Shown here piece by piece: positions 53,937 to 61,500 of a DNA stretch of 64,000 nt. The notes below the pieces were generated by a model. That model worked only from the letters and a program-made list of their open reading frames with translations. It was not told the origin of the DNA and did no database searches. Numbering within the stretch: position 1 is the first letter of the stretch; every line of letters starts with the position of its first letter. Both the position numbers and the translations under genes were made by a program. This DNA comes from Nocardiopsis quinghaiensis (lineage in GTDB: Bacteria > Actinomycetota > Actinomycetes > Streptosporangiales > Streptosporangiaceae): assembly GCF_008638365.1 (NCBI RefSeq), contig NZ_VWVU01000038.1:1-64000 (forward strand), in the 5' to 3' direction.

Positions 53937-54255
53937 CGGCCGACTGCTCCACCCACCGCTCCGCGGGCCCCGCAGGAAGCCGGTGGACGCGCCGTCGGTG
54001 ATGGTGCCCGGCACGCTGTGCACACGCCCGGATCGACGGGGCCGAGGCCGGCCGCGGCCCCGTCGATCCGGGCGGTGGCCATCAGGCTCCAGGTGTCCCC
54101 GGGTGCCGGCGCTGGTAGGGATGATCCTGAACGCCGACGGACTCCAGCCCGCCGTGCTCGACCACGGGCAGCAGCGCCCACAGGTCCCGCGGGGAGCCGC
54201 TCTCCGGTGAGGCGAGGACTCCGAAGCCCACCCGGCGTCCGTGGTCGGTACCCAC
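53937..54255 (-). pseudogene. Remnant of an LLM-class flavin oxidoreductase gene
   Basis: Three reading frames on the minus strand together give pieces of a luciferase-like monooxygenase. First GRRVGFGVLASPESGSPRDL and GGLESVGVQDHPYQRRH (N-terminal region), then after a frame change DTWSLMATARIDG, then in another frame VPGTITDGASTGFLRGP and, after one more shift, AERWVEQ, which belong to the C-terminal end of such proteins. At least three frameshifts and a deletion of most of the roughly 290-residue gene are needed to explain it. It is clearly non-functional. Confidence 0.75.
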
Positions 54256-54378
54256 AGGCTGCCTCTCGCTACGCCTCCGCGCTCGTGAAGCACGACCAGG
54301 CCGAACTTCGCACATCGTCTCGCGAGAGGTCGCCTGGACGGCCGCTCGCCGACCCGAAGGCCTTCCAGAGCACACTCC

Positions 54379-54672
54379 CTAGTCGTGGGGAGCGTGGTAG
54401 ACCAGATCGGAGTAGTCGGGGTGACGCTGGATCCAGCCCTTGACGAAGGGGCACAGCGGGAGCACCGCCAGGTCCCGTGAGCGGGCGTCGTCCAGGGCCC
54501 CGCGGACCAGCGTTCCGCCCAGCCCCTTTCCCTCGTGGGCCGGGTCGATCTCGGTGTGGGTGAGGGTGATGAGCTCCCCGGTGAGGATGTACGCGGCGAA
54601 CCCGGCCATCTCCCCCTCGTCCCTGATCTCGTAGCGTCTCTGGTCTCGTGCGTCGACCACTTCGGCTGCCAT
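54379..54672 (-). CDS. Small GNAT-family N-acetyltransferase (YjdJ type)
   Basis: A 97-residue minimal acetyltransferase domain (COG2388 type) that would move an acetyl group from acetyl-CoA to an amine. ELITLTHTEIDPAHEGKGLGGTLV contains the acetyl-CoA pyrophosphate loop (EGKGLGG), and the end LPLCPFVKGWIQRHPDYSDLV is the family signature. ATG 54672 is chosen with AGGG just upstream; an ATG four codons earlier is possible. The substrate is unknown. It is divergent from the catabolic operon starting at 54822. Confidence 0.86.
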   Translation of the reverse strand: MAAEVVDARDQRRYEIRDEGEMAGFAAYILTGELITLTHTEIDPAHEGKGLGGTLVRGALDDARSRDLAVLPLCPFVKGWIQRHPDYSDLVYHAPHD

Positions 54673-54793
54673 GTCCACCCTCATTCGTCGGTCCGTGGTA
54701 AGACGTCGTTGGCCCGCGCCGTCATTGTCGCGCGTCGGCGCGCCCCCCGCCCCTTGCGGCGCGCACCTTCCGGGACATAGAGTCGCCATGCAT

Positions 54794-54807
54794 ACCGACC
54801 AGTCGGT
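54794..54807. promoter_or_regulatory. TetR-type operator ACCGACCAGTCGGT
   Basis: Perfect six-base arms with two-base centre, preceded by GCAT, 14 bases before the first SDR gene of the operon and just ahead of its AAGGAGA ribosome site. Best candidate operator for the TetR protein encoded at 58690. Confidence 0.65.
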
Positions 54808-54821
54808 TTAAGGAGAACGGA

Positions 54822-55577
54822 ATGACTTCCCGGTTCGGCGGCCGGACCGCCATCGTCACCGGTGCGAGCCGGGGCATCGGCCTGGCCATCGCCCAGCGAC
54901 TCGTCGACGAGGGCGCGCGCGTGTGCGTCACCGCGCGCAAGCCCGAGCCCCTGGAGGAGGCCGTGAAGGCCCTGGGCGGCCCCGAGCACGCCATCGGCGT
55001 CCCCGGACGGGCCGACGACCCCGAGCACCAGGACGCGGCGATCGCCGCCACCCTGGAGGCCTTCGGCAGCGTCGACATGTTCGTCAACAACACCGGCATC
55101 AACCCGGTCTACGGGCGGATGGTCGACCTGGACCTGGACGCGGCCCGCAAGATCTTCGAGGTCAACGCCCTGTCGGCGATCTCGTGGACGCAGAAGGCCT
55201 ACCATGCCTGGATGGCCGAGCACGGCGGCGCCGTCGTCAACGTCTCCTCCGTCGCCGGGACCAAGCCCTCCCCCGGCATCGGCTTCTACGGCGCCACCAA
55301 GGCGATGCTCATCCACATCACCGAGGAACTGGCCGTCGAGCTGGGCCCCGGCATCCGCGTGAACGGCGTCGCCCCGGCCGTGGTCAAGACCAAGTTCGCC
55401 GCCGCGCTCTACGAGGGCCGCGAGGAGAAGGTCGCCGCCCAGTACCCCCTGGGCCGCCTGGGCGTACCCGAGGACGTCGCGGGGGCGGTCTCCTTCCTGC
55501 TCTCCGACGACGCCGCGTGGGTCACCGGCCGCACACTCGTCCTGGACGGCGGCATCACCCTGACCGGAGGTGTGTGA
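54822..55577 (+). CDS. SDR-family oxidoreductase 1
   Basis: Short-chain dehydrogenase/reductase of 251 residues, first gene of a four-gene operon. The NAD(P) loop is TGASRGIG near residue 14, followed by the NNTG variant of the NNAG motif, catalytic serine in VNVSSVAG, and the YGATK active-site tyrosine/lysine near 155. The C-terminus is WVTGRTLVLDGGITLTGG, typical of classical SDRs. AAGGAG seven bases before ATG 54822 gives strong translation. It probably oxidises a hydroxyacyl intermediate or reduces a keto group in the pathway suggested by its neighbours. Confidence 0.9.
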   Translation: MTSRFGGRTAIVTGASRGIGLAIAQRLVDEGARVCVTARKPEPLEEAVKALGGPEHAIGVPGRADDPEHQDAAIAATLEAFGSVDMFVNNTGINPVYGRMVDLDLDAARKIFEVNALSAISWTQKAYHAWMAEHGGAVVNVSSVAGTKPSPGIGFYGATKAMLIHITEELAVELGPGIRVNGVAPAVVKTKFAAALYEGREEKVAAQYPLGRLGVPEDVAGAVSFLLSDDAAWVTGRTLVLDGGITLTGGV

Positions 55578-55578
55578 C

Positions 55579-56355
55579 ATGGACCTGACCGACACCGGCG
55601 CCGTCGTCACCGGCGCGGGCAACGGAATCGGCGCCGCGCTCGCGCGCAGGCTGGCCGGGGCCGGGGCGCGCGTGGTGGTCAACGACCTCGACGCGGGGGC
55701 CGCCGAGGCCGTGGCCGCCGAGATCGGCGGAGTGGCCGTTCCCGGCGACGCCGCCGGCGAGGCGGGCGTCACCGCGCTCGTGGCCGAGGCCGGAGCCCAC
55801 CTGGGCGGCATCGACCTGTACGTGGCCAACGCGGGCGTGGGCGTGGGCGGCGGTCCCGAGGCGTCGGAGGCCGACTGGGACCTGGCCTGGCAGGTCAACG
55901 TGATGGCGCATGTGCGCGCCGCACGTGAGCTGGTGCCCGGCTGGCTGGAGCGCGGCCACGGCCGCTTCCTGACCACCGTGTCGGCGGCGGGCCTGCTCAC
56001 GATGCTGGGCAGCGCACCGTACTCGGTGACCAAGCACGCCGCGCTGTCCTTCAGCGAGTGGATGGCGGCCACCTACGGGGACCGCGGGATCACCGTGCAG
56101 TGCATCTGTCCGCTGGGTGTGCGCACCAACCTGCTGGAGAGCAGCGGCGAGACCGGGCAGGCCATCCTGTCCCCGGAGGCGATCACCCCCGAGGAGGTCG
56201 CCGACGCGGTGATGGTCGGCCTGGCCGACGAGCGCTTCCTGATCCTGCCGCACCCCCAGGTCGCCGACTACTACGCGGCCCGGGCCACCGACACCGACCG
56301 CTGGCTGGCGGGGATGCGCCGCCTGCAGGCCAAGGTCTTCGAGGGGGACGCGTGA
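55579..56355 (+). CDS. SDR-family oxidoreductase 2
   Basis: Second short-chain dehydrogenase, 258 residues. It starts MDLTDTGAVVTGAGNGIGAA (NAD(P) loop), has NDLDAGAAEAV ending strand 2, which suggests NAD preference, the VANAG motif, catalytic serine in TTVSAAG, and YSVTK near residue 152. The C-terminal part ILPHPQVADYY is shared with SDRs found beside acyl-CoA dehydrogenases. GGAGG eight bases before ATG 55579 decides the start, one base after the previous stop. Its stop overlaps the kinase start by four bases (GTGA). Confidence 0.9.
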   Translation: MDLTDTGAVVTGAGNGIGAALARRLAGAGARVVVNDLDAGAAEAVAAEIGGVAVPGDAAGEAGVTALVAEAGAHLGGIDLYVANAGVGVGGGPEASEADWDLAWQVNVMAHVRAARELVPGWLERGHGRFLTTVSAAGLLTMLGSAPYSVTKHAALSFSEWMAATYGDRGITVQCICPLGVRTNLLESSGETGQAILSPEAITPEEVADAVMVGLADERFLILPHPQVADYYAARATDTDRWLAGMRRLQAKVFEGDA

Positions 56356-57380
56356 GCGGGCGGCATTCCGGCGAGGAGCTTCCCGGCCTGGACCTGGAGC
56401 GCCTGCACGCGTACCTGGACGGGGCCGTGCCCGGCCTGGTCTCGGGGACGCTGGAGGGCCGCGTGGTCGCGGGCGGCAAGTCCAACCTGACCTACGTGGT
56501 CACCGACGGCACCGGCAACTGGGTGGTGCGCCGCCCGCCGCTGGGCCACGTGCTGGCGACCGCGCACGACATGCCCCGCGAGTACCGGGTGATGAGCGCG
56601 CTGCGCGACACCGCCGTGCCCGTCCCCCACACCCACGTGCTGTGCGAGGACACCGAGGTGCTGGGCGCGCCGTTCTACGTCATGGAGTACGTGGAGGGCA
56701 CCCCGTACCGCACCCGCGACGAGATCGCCCCGCTGGGCCCGGAGGCCGTCCGCGGGGTGGCCGAGGCGCTGATCACCACCCTGGGCGACCTGCACGCGGT
56801 GGTGCCCGAGGACGTCGGGCTGGGCGAGTTCGGCCGGCCGGAGGGCTTCCTGGAGCGCCAGGTGCGCCGCTGGGGCAAGCAGCTGAACGCCTCCCGCAGC
56901 CGGGACATCCCCGGCATCGACGAACTGCACGAGAAGCTCGCCGCCACGCTGCCCGAGCAGTCGGCGTCCGCGATCGTGCACGGCGACTACCGGCTGGACA
57001 ACGCGCTGGTCACCCCGCGGGGACGCATCAACGCGGTCCTGGACTGGGAGATGGCCACGCTCGGCGACCCGCTCGTGGACCTGGGCCTGATGCTCGTCTA
57101 CCAGAACCAGCCCGTGGGCTCGGGTGAGGCACCCGCCACCTCCGCCGAGGGCTACCCCTCCCCGGAGGAGCTGGTGGGCATGTACGCCGCAGCGACCGGC
57201 CGCGACGTGTCCCGGCTCGGCTGGTACGTGGCCCTGGGCTGCTTCAAGCTCGCGGTGATCGCCGAGGGCATCCATCTCCGGCACAGCCAGGGGCTGACCG
57301 TCGGGGCGGGCTTCGACCGGGTCGGCGAGATGGTCGCCCCGCTGGTGGAGCGCGCGCACACCATGCTCAAGGAGGATTGA
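56352..57380 (+). CDS. APH-family phosphotransferase (ACAD10/11 kinase-like)
   Basis: Aminoglycoside-phosphotransferase-fold kinase of 342 residues. VVAGGKSNLTYVVTDGTGNWV holds the glycine-rich region; YVMEYVEGTPYRT is the hinge; the catalytic loop is IVHGDYRLDNALV near residue 215; the metal motif is VLDWEMATLGDPLVDLG near 235. This sub-type, with VVRRPPLGHVLATAHDM, is the same as the N-terminal domain of ACAD10/ACAD11 and the kinase of the levulinate pathway, which phosphorylates 4-hydroxyacyl-CoA. The GTG at 56352 overlaps the upstream stop; its stop touches the ATG of the acyl-CoA dehydrogenase. Antibiotic resistance is unlikely. Confidence 0.88.
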   Translation: MSGRHSGEELPGLDLERLHAYLDGAVPGLVSGTLEGRVVAGGKSNLTYVVTDGTGNWVVRRPPLGHVLATAHDMPREYRVMSALRDTAVPVPHTHVLCEDTEVLGAPFYVMEYVEGTPYRTRDEIAPLGPEAVRGVAEALITTLGDLHAVVPEDVGLGEFGRPEGFLERQVRRWGKQLNASRSRDIPGIDELHEKLAATLPEQSASAIVHGDYRLDNALVTPRGRINAVLDWEMATLGDPLVDLGLMLVYQNQPVGSGEAPATSAEGYPSPEELVGMYAAATGRDVSRLGWYVALGCFKLAVIAEGIHLRHSQGLTVGAGFDRVGEMVAPLVERAHTMLKED

Positions 57381-58592
57381 ATGGACTTCGCCCACGACGA
57401 GGAGACCGAGGAGCTGCGCGAGCGGCTGCTGGCCTTCATGGACGAGCACGTCTACCCGGCCGAGGCGGTGCTGGCCCGGCAGCTGGCCGAGAGCGACGAC
57501 CACTGGTCGACCGCGCCGGTGGTACGCGAGCTGCAGGCCGAGGCCCGCGAGCGCGGCCTGTGGAACCTGTTCCTGGCGGGCCACCCCGAGCACGGCGGCC
57601 TGCCCAACCTGCGGTACGCGCCGCTGGCGGAGATCACCGGGCGCAGCCCCCGCCTGGCCCCGATCGCGCTCAACTGCGCCGCGCCCGACACCGGGAACAT
57701 GGAGGTGCTGACGATGTTCGGCACCCCCGAGCAGCGCAAGCGCTGGCTGGATCCGCTGCTGAACGCCGAGATCCGCTCCGCCTTCGCCATGACCGAGCCC
57801 GAGGTGGCCTCCTCCGACGCCACCAACATCACCACCAGCATCGTTCGCGATGGCGACGAGTACGTGGTCAACGGGCGCAAGTGGTACATCACCGGAGCGC
57901 TCAACCCCGAGTGCGCGGTCTTCATCGTGATGGGCAAGACCGACCCCGGCGCCGAGCGGCACAAGCAGCAGAGCATGGTGCTGGTGCCGCGCGACACCCC
58001 CGGGCTGACGGTGCGGCGCGGTATGAAGGTGTACGGCTACGACGACAACGACCACGGCGGACACGCCGAGGTGCTGTTCGAGGACGTGCGGGTGCCCGCG
58101 GAGAACCTCATCGGCGGCGAGGGCGAGGGCTTCGCCGTCGCCCAGGCCAGGCTGGGCCCGGGCCGCATCCACCACTGCATGCGCAGCATCGGCATGGCCG
58201 AGCGGGCGCTGGAGCTGACCTGCCGCCGGGTGCTGGACCGGGTGGCCTTCGGTCGGCCGCTGGCCGAGCAGGGCGTGGTGCGCGAGTGGATCGCCGAGGC
58301 CCGCGTGGCCATCGAACAGCTGCGGCTGCTGGTACTCAAGACCGCCTACCTGATGGACACGGTCGGCAACAGGGGCGCGCACACCGAGATCCAGGCGATC
58401 AAGATCGCCACCCCGCGCACGGTGGAGTGGATCCTGGACAAGGCCATCCAGGCGCACGGCGCCGCCGGGGTGAGCCAGGACCTGCCCCTGGCCGGGTGGC
58501 TGGCGGGCGTGCGGTCGCTGCGGCTGGCCGACGGTCCCGACGAGGTGCACCTGCGTTCGCTGGGCCGGGCGGAACTGCGCAAGTACCGGTAG
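57381..58592 (+). CDS. Acyl-CoA dehydrogenase (ACAD11 type)
   Basis: FAD enzyme of 403 residues. It starts MDFAHDEETEELRERLLAFM and has AFAMTEPEVASSDATN and YVVNGRKWYITGALNPEC (flavin and substrate loops), RIHHCMRSIGMAERALEL, VAFGRPLAEQGVV, and the end QAHGAAGVSQDLPLAGWL followed by LRLADGPDEVHLRSLGR. These match the long-chain/ACAD10-ACAD11 branch. Translation starts at ATG 57381, immediately after the kinase stop, with GGAGG upstream. In human ACAD11 the kinase and this domain are one protein, so the two enzymes here probably act in sequence: phosphorylate the 4-hydroxyl, then remove phosphate to give an enoyl-CoA. Confidence 0.92.
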   Translation: MDFAHDEETEELRERLLAFMDEHVYPAEAVLARQLAESDDHWSTAPVVRELQAEARERGLWNLFLAGHPEHGGLPNLRYAPLAEITGRSPRLAPIALNCAAPDTGNMEVLTMFGTPEQRKRWLDPLLNAEIRSAFAMTEPEVASSDATNITTSIVRDGDEYVVNGRKWYITGALNPECAVFIVMGKTDPGAERHKQQSMVLVPRDTPGLTVRRGMKVYGYDDNDHGGHAEVLFEDVRVPAENLIGGEGEGFAVAQARLGPGRIHHCMRSIGMAERALELTCRRVLDRVAFGRPLAEQGVVREWIAEARVAIEQLRLLVLKTAYLMDTVGNRGAHTEIQAIKIATPRTVEWILDKAIQAHGAAGVSQDLPLAGWLAGVRSLRLADGPDEVHLRSLGRAELRKYR

Positions 58593-58641
58593 AGGTCCCG
58601 CACCGTCGGAACAGGCACCCCTCGCACAGGGTCCGGGAAAG

Positions 58642-58682
58642 CGGGGAAGGGTCGGGGACATGGCGTCCCCGGCCCTTCCCCG
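58642..58682. terminator. Bidirectional hairpin at end of catabolic operon
   Basis: Arms 58642-58658 (CGGGGAAGGGTCGGGGA) and 58666-58682 pair with one G-T position around seven bases. It lies between the acyl-CoA dehydrogenase gene and the converging TetR gene. Confidence 0.75.
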
Positions 58683-58689
58683 TACGCCC

Positions 58690-59307
58690 TCAGGACTCGG
58701 GGCGCAGCCCGGCCACGAGCAGGTCGGCGAAGTGGCGGCCCACGTCCTCGCCGGTGAGCGTGCCGCCCGGGTGGTACCAGGTGCTCAGGTGGTGCACCGA
58801 GCCGAAGAAGTAGTTGACCACCAGGTCGGCGGGGACGTCGGTGCGGAAGATCCCCTCCTCCTGGCCCTGGACGACCATGTCGCGGAAGATCTTGTGGTAG
58901 CGGCGCCGCTCGGCGCGCACGGCGCGCTGCTTGTCCTCGCTCAGCTGGTGCATGGAGCGGAAGAAGATGACGGTGTCGTCCATGTTGGCGATGCTGGTGA
59001 CGATGACGTCGGCCGCGGCGTCGCGCACACGGTCGGCCACCGGCGCGCCCTCCTGTGCGGCGATCCGCACCAGGTGCTCGGTCTGCATGCGCAGCACCCG
59101 CGCGTAGACCTCGTAGAGCAGGTCGTCCTTGGAGCCGAAGTAGTGGTACATGGCGCCCTTGGTGACCCCCGCGGCGGCGACGACCTCCTGCACGGAGGTG
59201 CCCTCGTAGCCACGTTCGGCGAACAGCCTGGTCGCTGCCCCGAGCAGACGCTCGGGGACCGATCTGTTCGCCGCGTCGGCCTCGACCGCCTGCTGTGTTC
59301 GCGCCAT
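58690..59307 (-). CDS. TetR-family transcriptional regulator
   Basis: Repressor of 205 residues. The N-terminal helix-turn-helix has ERLLGAATRLFAERGYEGTS and VVAAAGVTKGAMYHYFGSKDDLLYEVY, classic TetR. The ligand domain (about 80-205) is helical with MVVQGQEEGIFRTDVPADLV, similar to KstR2/FadR-like regulators that bind acyl-CoA. It converges on the acyl-CoA dehydrogenase operon and has a related half-conserved palindrome 47-60 bases upstream, so autoregulation and control of the operon are likely (inference). ATG 59307 is preferred; GTG 59319 is the alternative. Confidence 0.88.
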   Translation of the reverse strand: MARTQQAVEADAANRSVPERLLGAATRLFAERGYEGTSVQEVVAAAGVTKGAMYHYFGSKDDLLYEVYARVLRMQTEHLVRIAAQEGAPVADRVRDAAADVIVTSIANMDDTVIFFRSMHQLSEDKQRAVRAERRRYHKIFRDMVVQGQEEGIFRTDVPADLVVNYFFGSVHHLSTWYHPGGTLTGEDVGRHFADLLVAGLRPES

Positions 59308-59353
59308 GTCCTGCCCCACCTCGTGCCCCGTCGTTTACCGGCCGGGACAGCAT

Positions 59354-59367
59354 ACCGACCGGCTGGT
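59354..59367. promoter_or_regulatory. Imperfect TetR-type site before the TetR gene
   Basis: ACCGACCGGCTGGT; the left half and its flank GCATACCGACC are identical to the site at 54794, the right half has two changes. Position fits autoregulation. Confidence 0.5.
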
Positions 59368-59407
59368 ACCTCGCGCACACGCGAACGGCGCCCCCGCCCT
59401 CCGGTGG

Positions 59408-60163
59408 TCAGACCACTCTGAGGTCGACCTCGCGCCCGTCGGGATCGGTGAGGACGCGGCGTCCCGCCTCCAGGGGCGGCAGGACGCGGCGCCCGTCCAC
59501 GGCGAACCCGAGGCGCGCCGCTCCCGTGGAGCGGCCGGCAGTGGCAGGGTGGATCTCGAAGACCATGCCGCCGGGCAGCTCGGCCGCGTGGTGCTCGGGC
59601 CCGCGGCCGTGCCTCTCCCGAACGAACCGCAGCCCCAGCCGGGCGTAGAAGGCGCGGCACTCCTCGACCCGGTCGGTGTGGAGGACCAGGAGCGTGGCCC
59701 GCGGGAGCGGTTCCCCCGGGGGCCCGCCCTCCCCCGCGGCCTCCTCCAGGATCCGCCGGGCGCGGGCGTACTTGGCGCGCAGCCGCCCGGCCAGTTCCCC
59801 GGGCAGCGCGGCCAGGCGGCCCTCGTCGGAGTTGTGGGCGTTGTCGGCGAGCTTGACCAGTCTGCCCAGGGGGTCGGCGGCGGCGCGGCGCACCAGATCC
59901 TCGTAGGGCTCCCCCGGGCGCCGGGTCACCGACTCCACCGCGCGCACGACCTCCTCAGGGCAGCCCCGGGCGCGCAGGTCGTCGGCGGTGAGCGGGGTGT
60001 CCTCCAGCACGTCGTGCAGCACCCCGGCCATCCGCGCGTGCTCCCCGTGCCCGGCGAGCAGGTCGCGCACCGCGAACACGTGCTCGGCGTAGGGCCGCCC
60101 GGCCCGGTCGACCTGTTCGGCGTGGACCGCTCCGGCCAGGCGCGAGGCCTCCTCCAGCGTCAT
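59408..60163 (-). CDS. HD-domain phosphohydrolase fused to VOC domain
   Basis: Two-domain protein of 251 residues. The N-terminal HD domain (1-145) resembles the (p)ppGpp hydrolase family: GRPYAEHVFAV, the metal pair H50-D51 in GVLHDVLEDTPLT, and VKLADNAHNSDEGR. The C-terminal part (about 155-250) is a vicinal-oxygen-chelate fold with LVLHTDRVEECRAFYARLGL and DPDGREVDLRV. Such a fusion is unfamiliar to me. The ATG at 60163 has GGTGGAG just upstream. It is divergent from the frameshifted regulator and lies upstream of the TetR gene on the same strand. Confidence 0.82.
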   Translation of the reverse strand: MTLEEASRLAGAVHAEQVDRAGRPYAEHVFAVRDLLAGHGEHARMAGVLHDVLEDTPLTADDLRARGCPEEVVRAVESVTRRPGEPYEDLVRRAAADPLGRLVKLADNAHNSDEGRLAALPGELAGRLRAKYARARRILEEAAGEGGPPGEPLPRATLLVLHTDRVEECRAFYARLGLRFVRERHGRGPEHHAAELPGGMVFEIHPATAGRSTGAARLGFAVDGRRVLPPLEAGRRVLTDPDGREVDLRVV

Positions 60164-60263
60164 CTCCACCGTCCGGCCCTCCCCCGTGTCACGCCGACCG
60201 TATCGGGTGCGAGGGCCCGTCAGCCCCGGCGGGGCGGTGCTTCCAGGCGTTATCGTGGCCTTC

Positions 60264-60751
60264 ATGGCGGAGAGCACGCGGACGGACCAGGACCTGGTAC
60301 GCGACGACTTCGTCCAGCGGTTCTCCGAGTACTGGCAGTCGCAGGGCCGCCCCGGGCCGAGGGACGCATCGTGGGCTACCTGCTCGTCGCGGACCGCGAG
60401 GCGGTGAACGCCGAGGAGATCGCCGAAGGCGCCGGGGTCAGCCGGGGGTCGGTGTCGCAGTCGGTACGCCGCCTGCGCGAGATGGGCTTCGCGGACCTGG
60501 TCGAGTCCCCCGGGAACCGCTCGCGCCTGGTCACCATGGACGAGGACGTCTGGGGCGGGTTCCTGCGCAACGAGCGCTCCTACCTCAAACGGCAGCGCGA
60601 GCTCGCCGAGTCGGCGCTGGAGCGTCTGCCCGGGCTGAGCGCCCACGCCCGCAACCGGCTGCGCAACATGCACGACTACATGGCCTGGCTGGACGACTAC
60701 CACGACACCCTGCTCTCCCGCTGGGAGGAGTACAAGGCCCGGCGGGACTGA
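60264..60751 (+). pseudogene. GbsR/MarR-type regulator, broken by one frameshift
   Basis: The frame starting at ATG 60264 (MAESTRTDQDLVRDDFVQRF, SEYWQSQGRP) stops matching after residue 30; the frame shifted by one base continues RAEGRIVGYLLVADREAVNA, the winged helix GVSRGSVSQSVRRLREMGF, and the C-terminal helices to the stop at 60751. One missing C in the run CCCC at 60350-60353 would restore a normal protein of about 162 residues. So it is either a recent mutation or a sequencing error in a homopolymer next to GC-rich DNA. Confidence 0.75.
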
Positions 60752-60783
60752 CGGGCGCACCGCGTCCCGGTTCCGGCCCGGAA

Positions 60784-60824
60784 GCGGGTCGGGAGCGGGT
60801 CGGGAGCGGGTCGGGAGCGGGTCC
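60784..60824. repeat. 11-bp tandem repeat, four copies
   Basis: AGCGGGTCGGG is repeated four times, the last with one change. It lies between the broken regulator and the convergent transporter remnant. Confidence 0.85.
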
Positions 60825-60856
60825 GGTTCCGACGAGGCGGACGGTCCCCGGCCGGA

Positions 60857-61087
60857 TCACCGCGGCCGCGACGGGGCACGCTCGTGCGGGATGACCAGGG
60901 GCGTGCGGGTGCGCGGATCGGGCACCACGTCGCAGGCCAGCCCGAACACCTCCTCCACCATGCGCGCGGTCACCACCTGCCCCGGGGGACCGCCGGCGAC
61001 CACCCGGCCCCGGTCCATCAGCACCAGGCGGGGCGCGGACCGGGCGGCCTGGGCCAGGTCGTGCAGGACGACGGCGGCGGTGCGGGT
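60857..61087 (-). pseudogene. Siderophore ABC ATPase, C-terminal remnant
   Basis: Only the end of a FepC/FecE-type ATPase remains: VVLHDLAQAARSAPRLVLMD (the H-loop and following strand), RGRVVAGGPPGQVVTARMVEEVFG and VVPDPRTRTPLVIPHE. Walker A, signature and Walker B are gone. It is joined in frame to the permease remnant by a deletion, so no ATPase can be made. Confidence 0.8.
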
Positions 61088-61488
61088 GGGTGCGGCCCGC
61101 GCGCCCAGGGCGTCGGCGAGTTCGTCGCCCATCTCGTTGACGGTGACCGGTCCGGCCGGCGCCGCCACGAGGGGCAGCACCAGGACCAGGACCGCCCAGA
61201 TGGTGGTGGCGTGCTCCCAGGAGCGGGCGCCCGGACTGCCGTTGACGTAGGCGGACAGGACACTGGCCTGGTCGCGGGCCATGACCGACACCACGAAGTG
61301 GGTGAAGGCCTGCGCCATGGCGACCACGCCGATGCCGGCGACGATCAGGCGGTCGGGGTGGGCCTGCTGCCCGTGACGAGGCTGAGGAGGACCGCCCCGG
61401 CCAGGACCGCGGCGCCCGCGCCGAGCATGGGCACTGCGCGGGCGGGACCCGTCCGGGGCGGGTCCGCATGCGTCTTCACCCTGGTCAT
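61088..61488 (-). pseudogene. FecCD-type siderophore permease remnant
   Basis: The start MTRVKTHADPPRTGPARAVP and first helix LGAGAAVLAGAVLLSLVTGS are in one frame, which ends at a stop near 61345. The next frame resumes with GVVAMAQAFTHFVVSVMARD, GARSWEHATTIWAVLVLVLP and VNEMGDELADALGARA, matching the middle of FecCD permeases. Most of the usual 330 residues are missing. At its end it runs directly into ATPase sequence. Confidence 0.78.
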
Positions 61489-61500
61489 GGGAACGGTCAG

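Noticed and set aside
56352-57380. Aminoglycoside resistance kinase
   Set aside because: The sub-type motifs and the coupling to an acyl-CoA dehydrogenase fit the ACAD10/11-type metabolic kinase much better.
60264-60751. Programmed ribosomal frameshift in the regulator gene
   Set aside because: The run of four C lacks a slippery heptamer with a downstream structure that I can point to; mutation or sequencing error is simpler.
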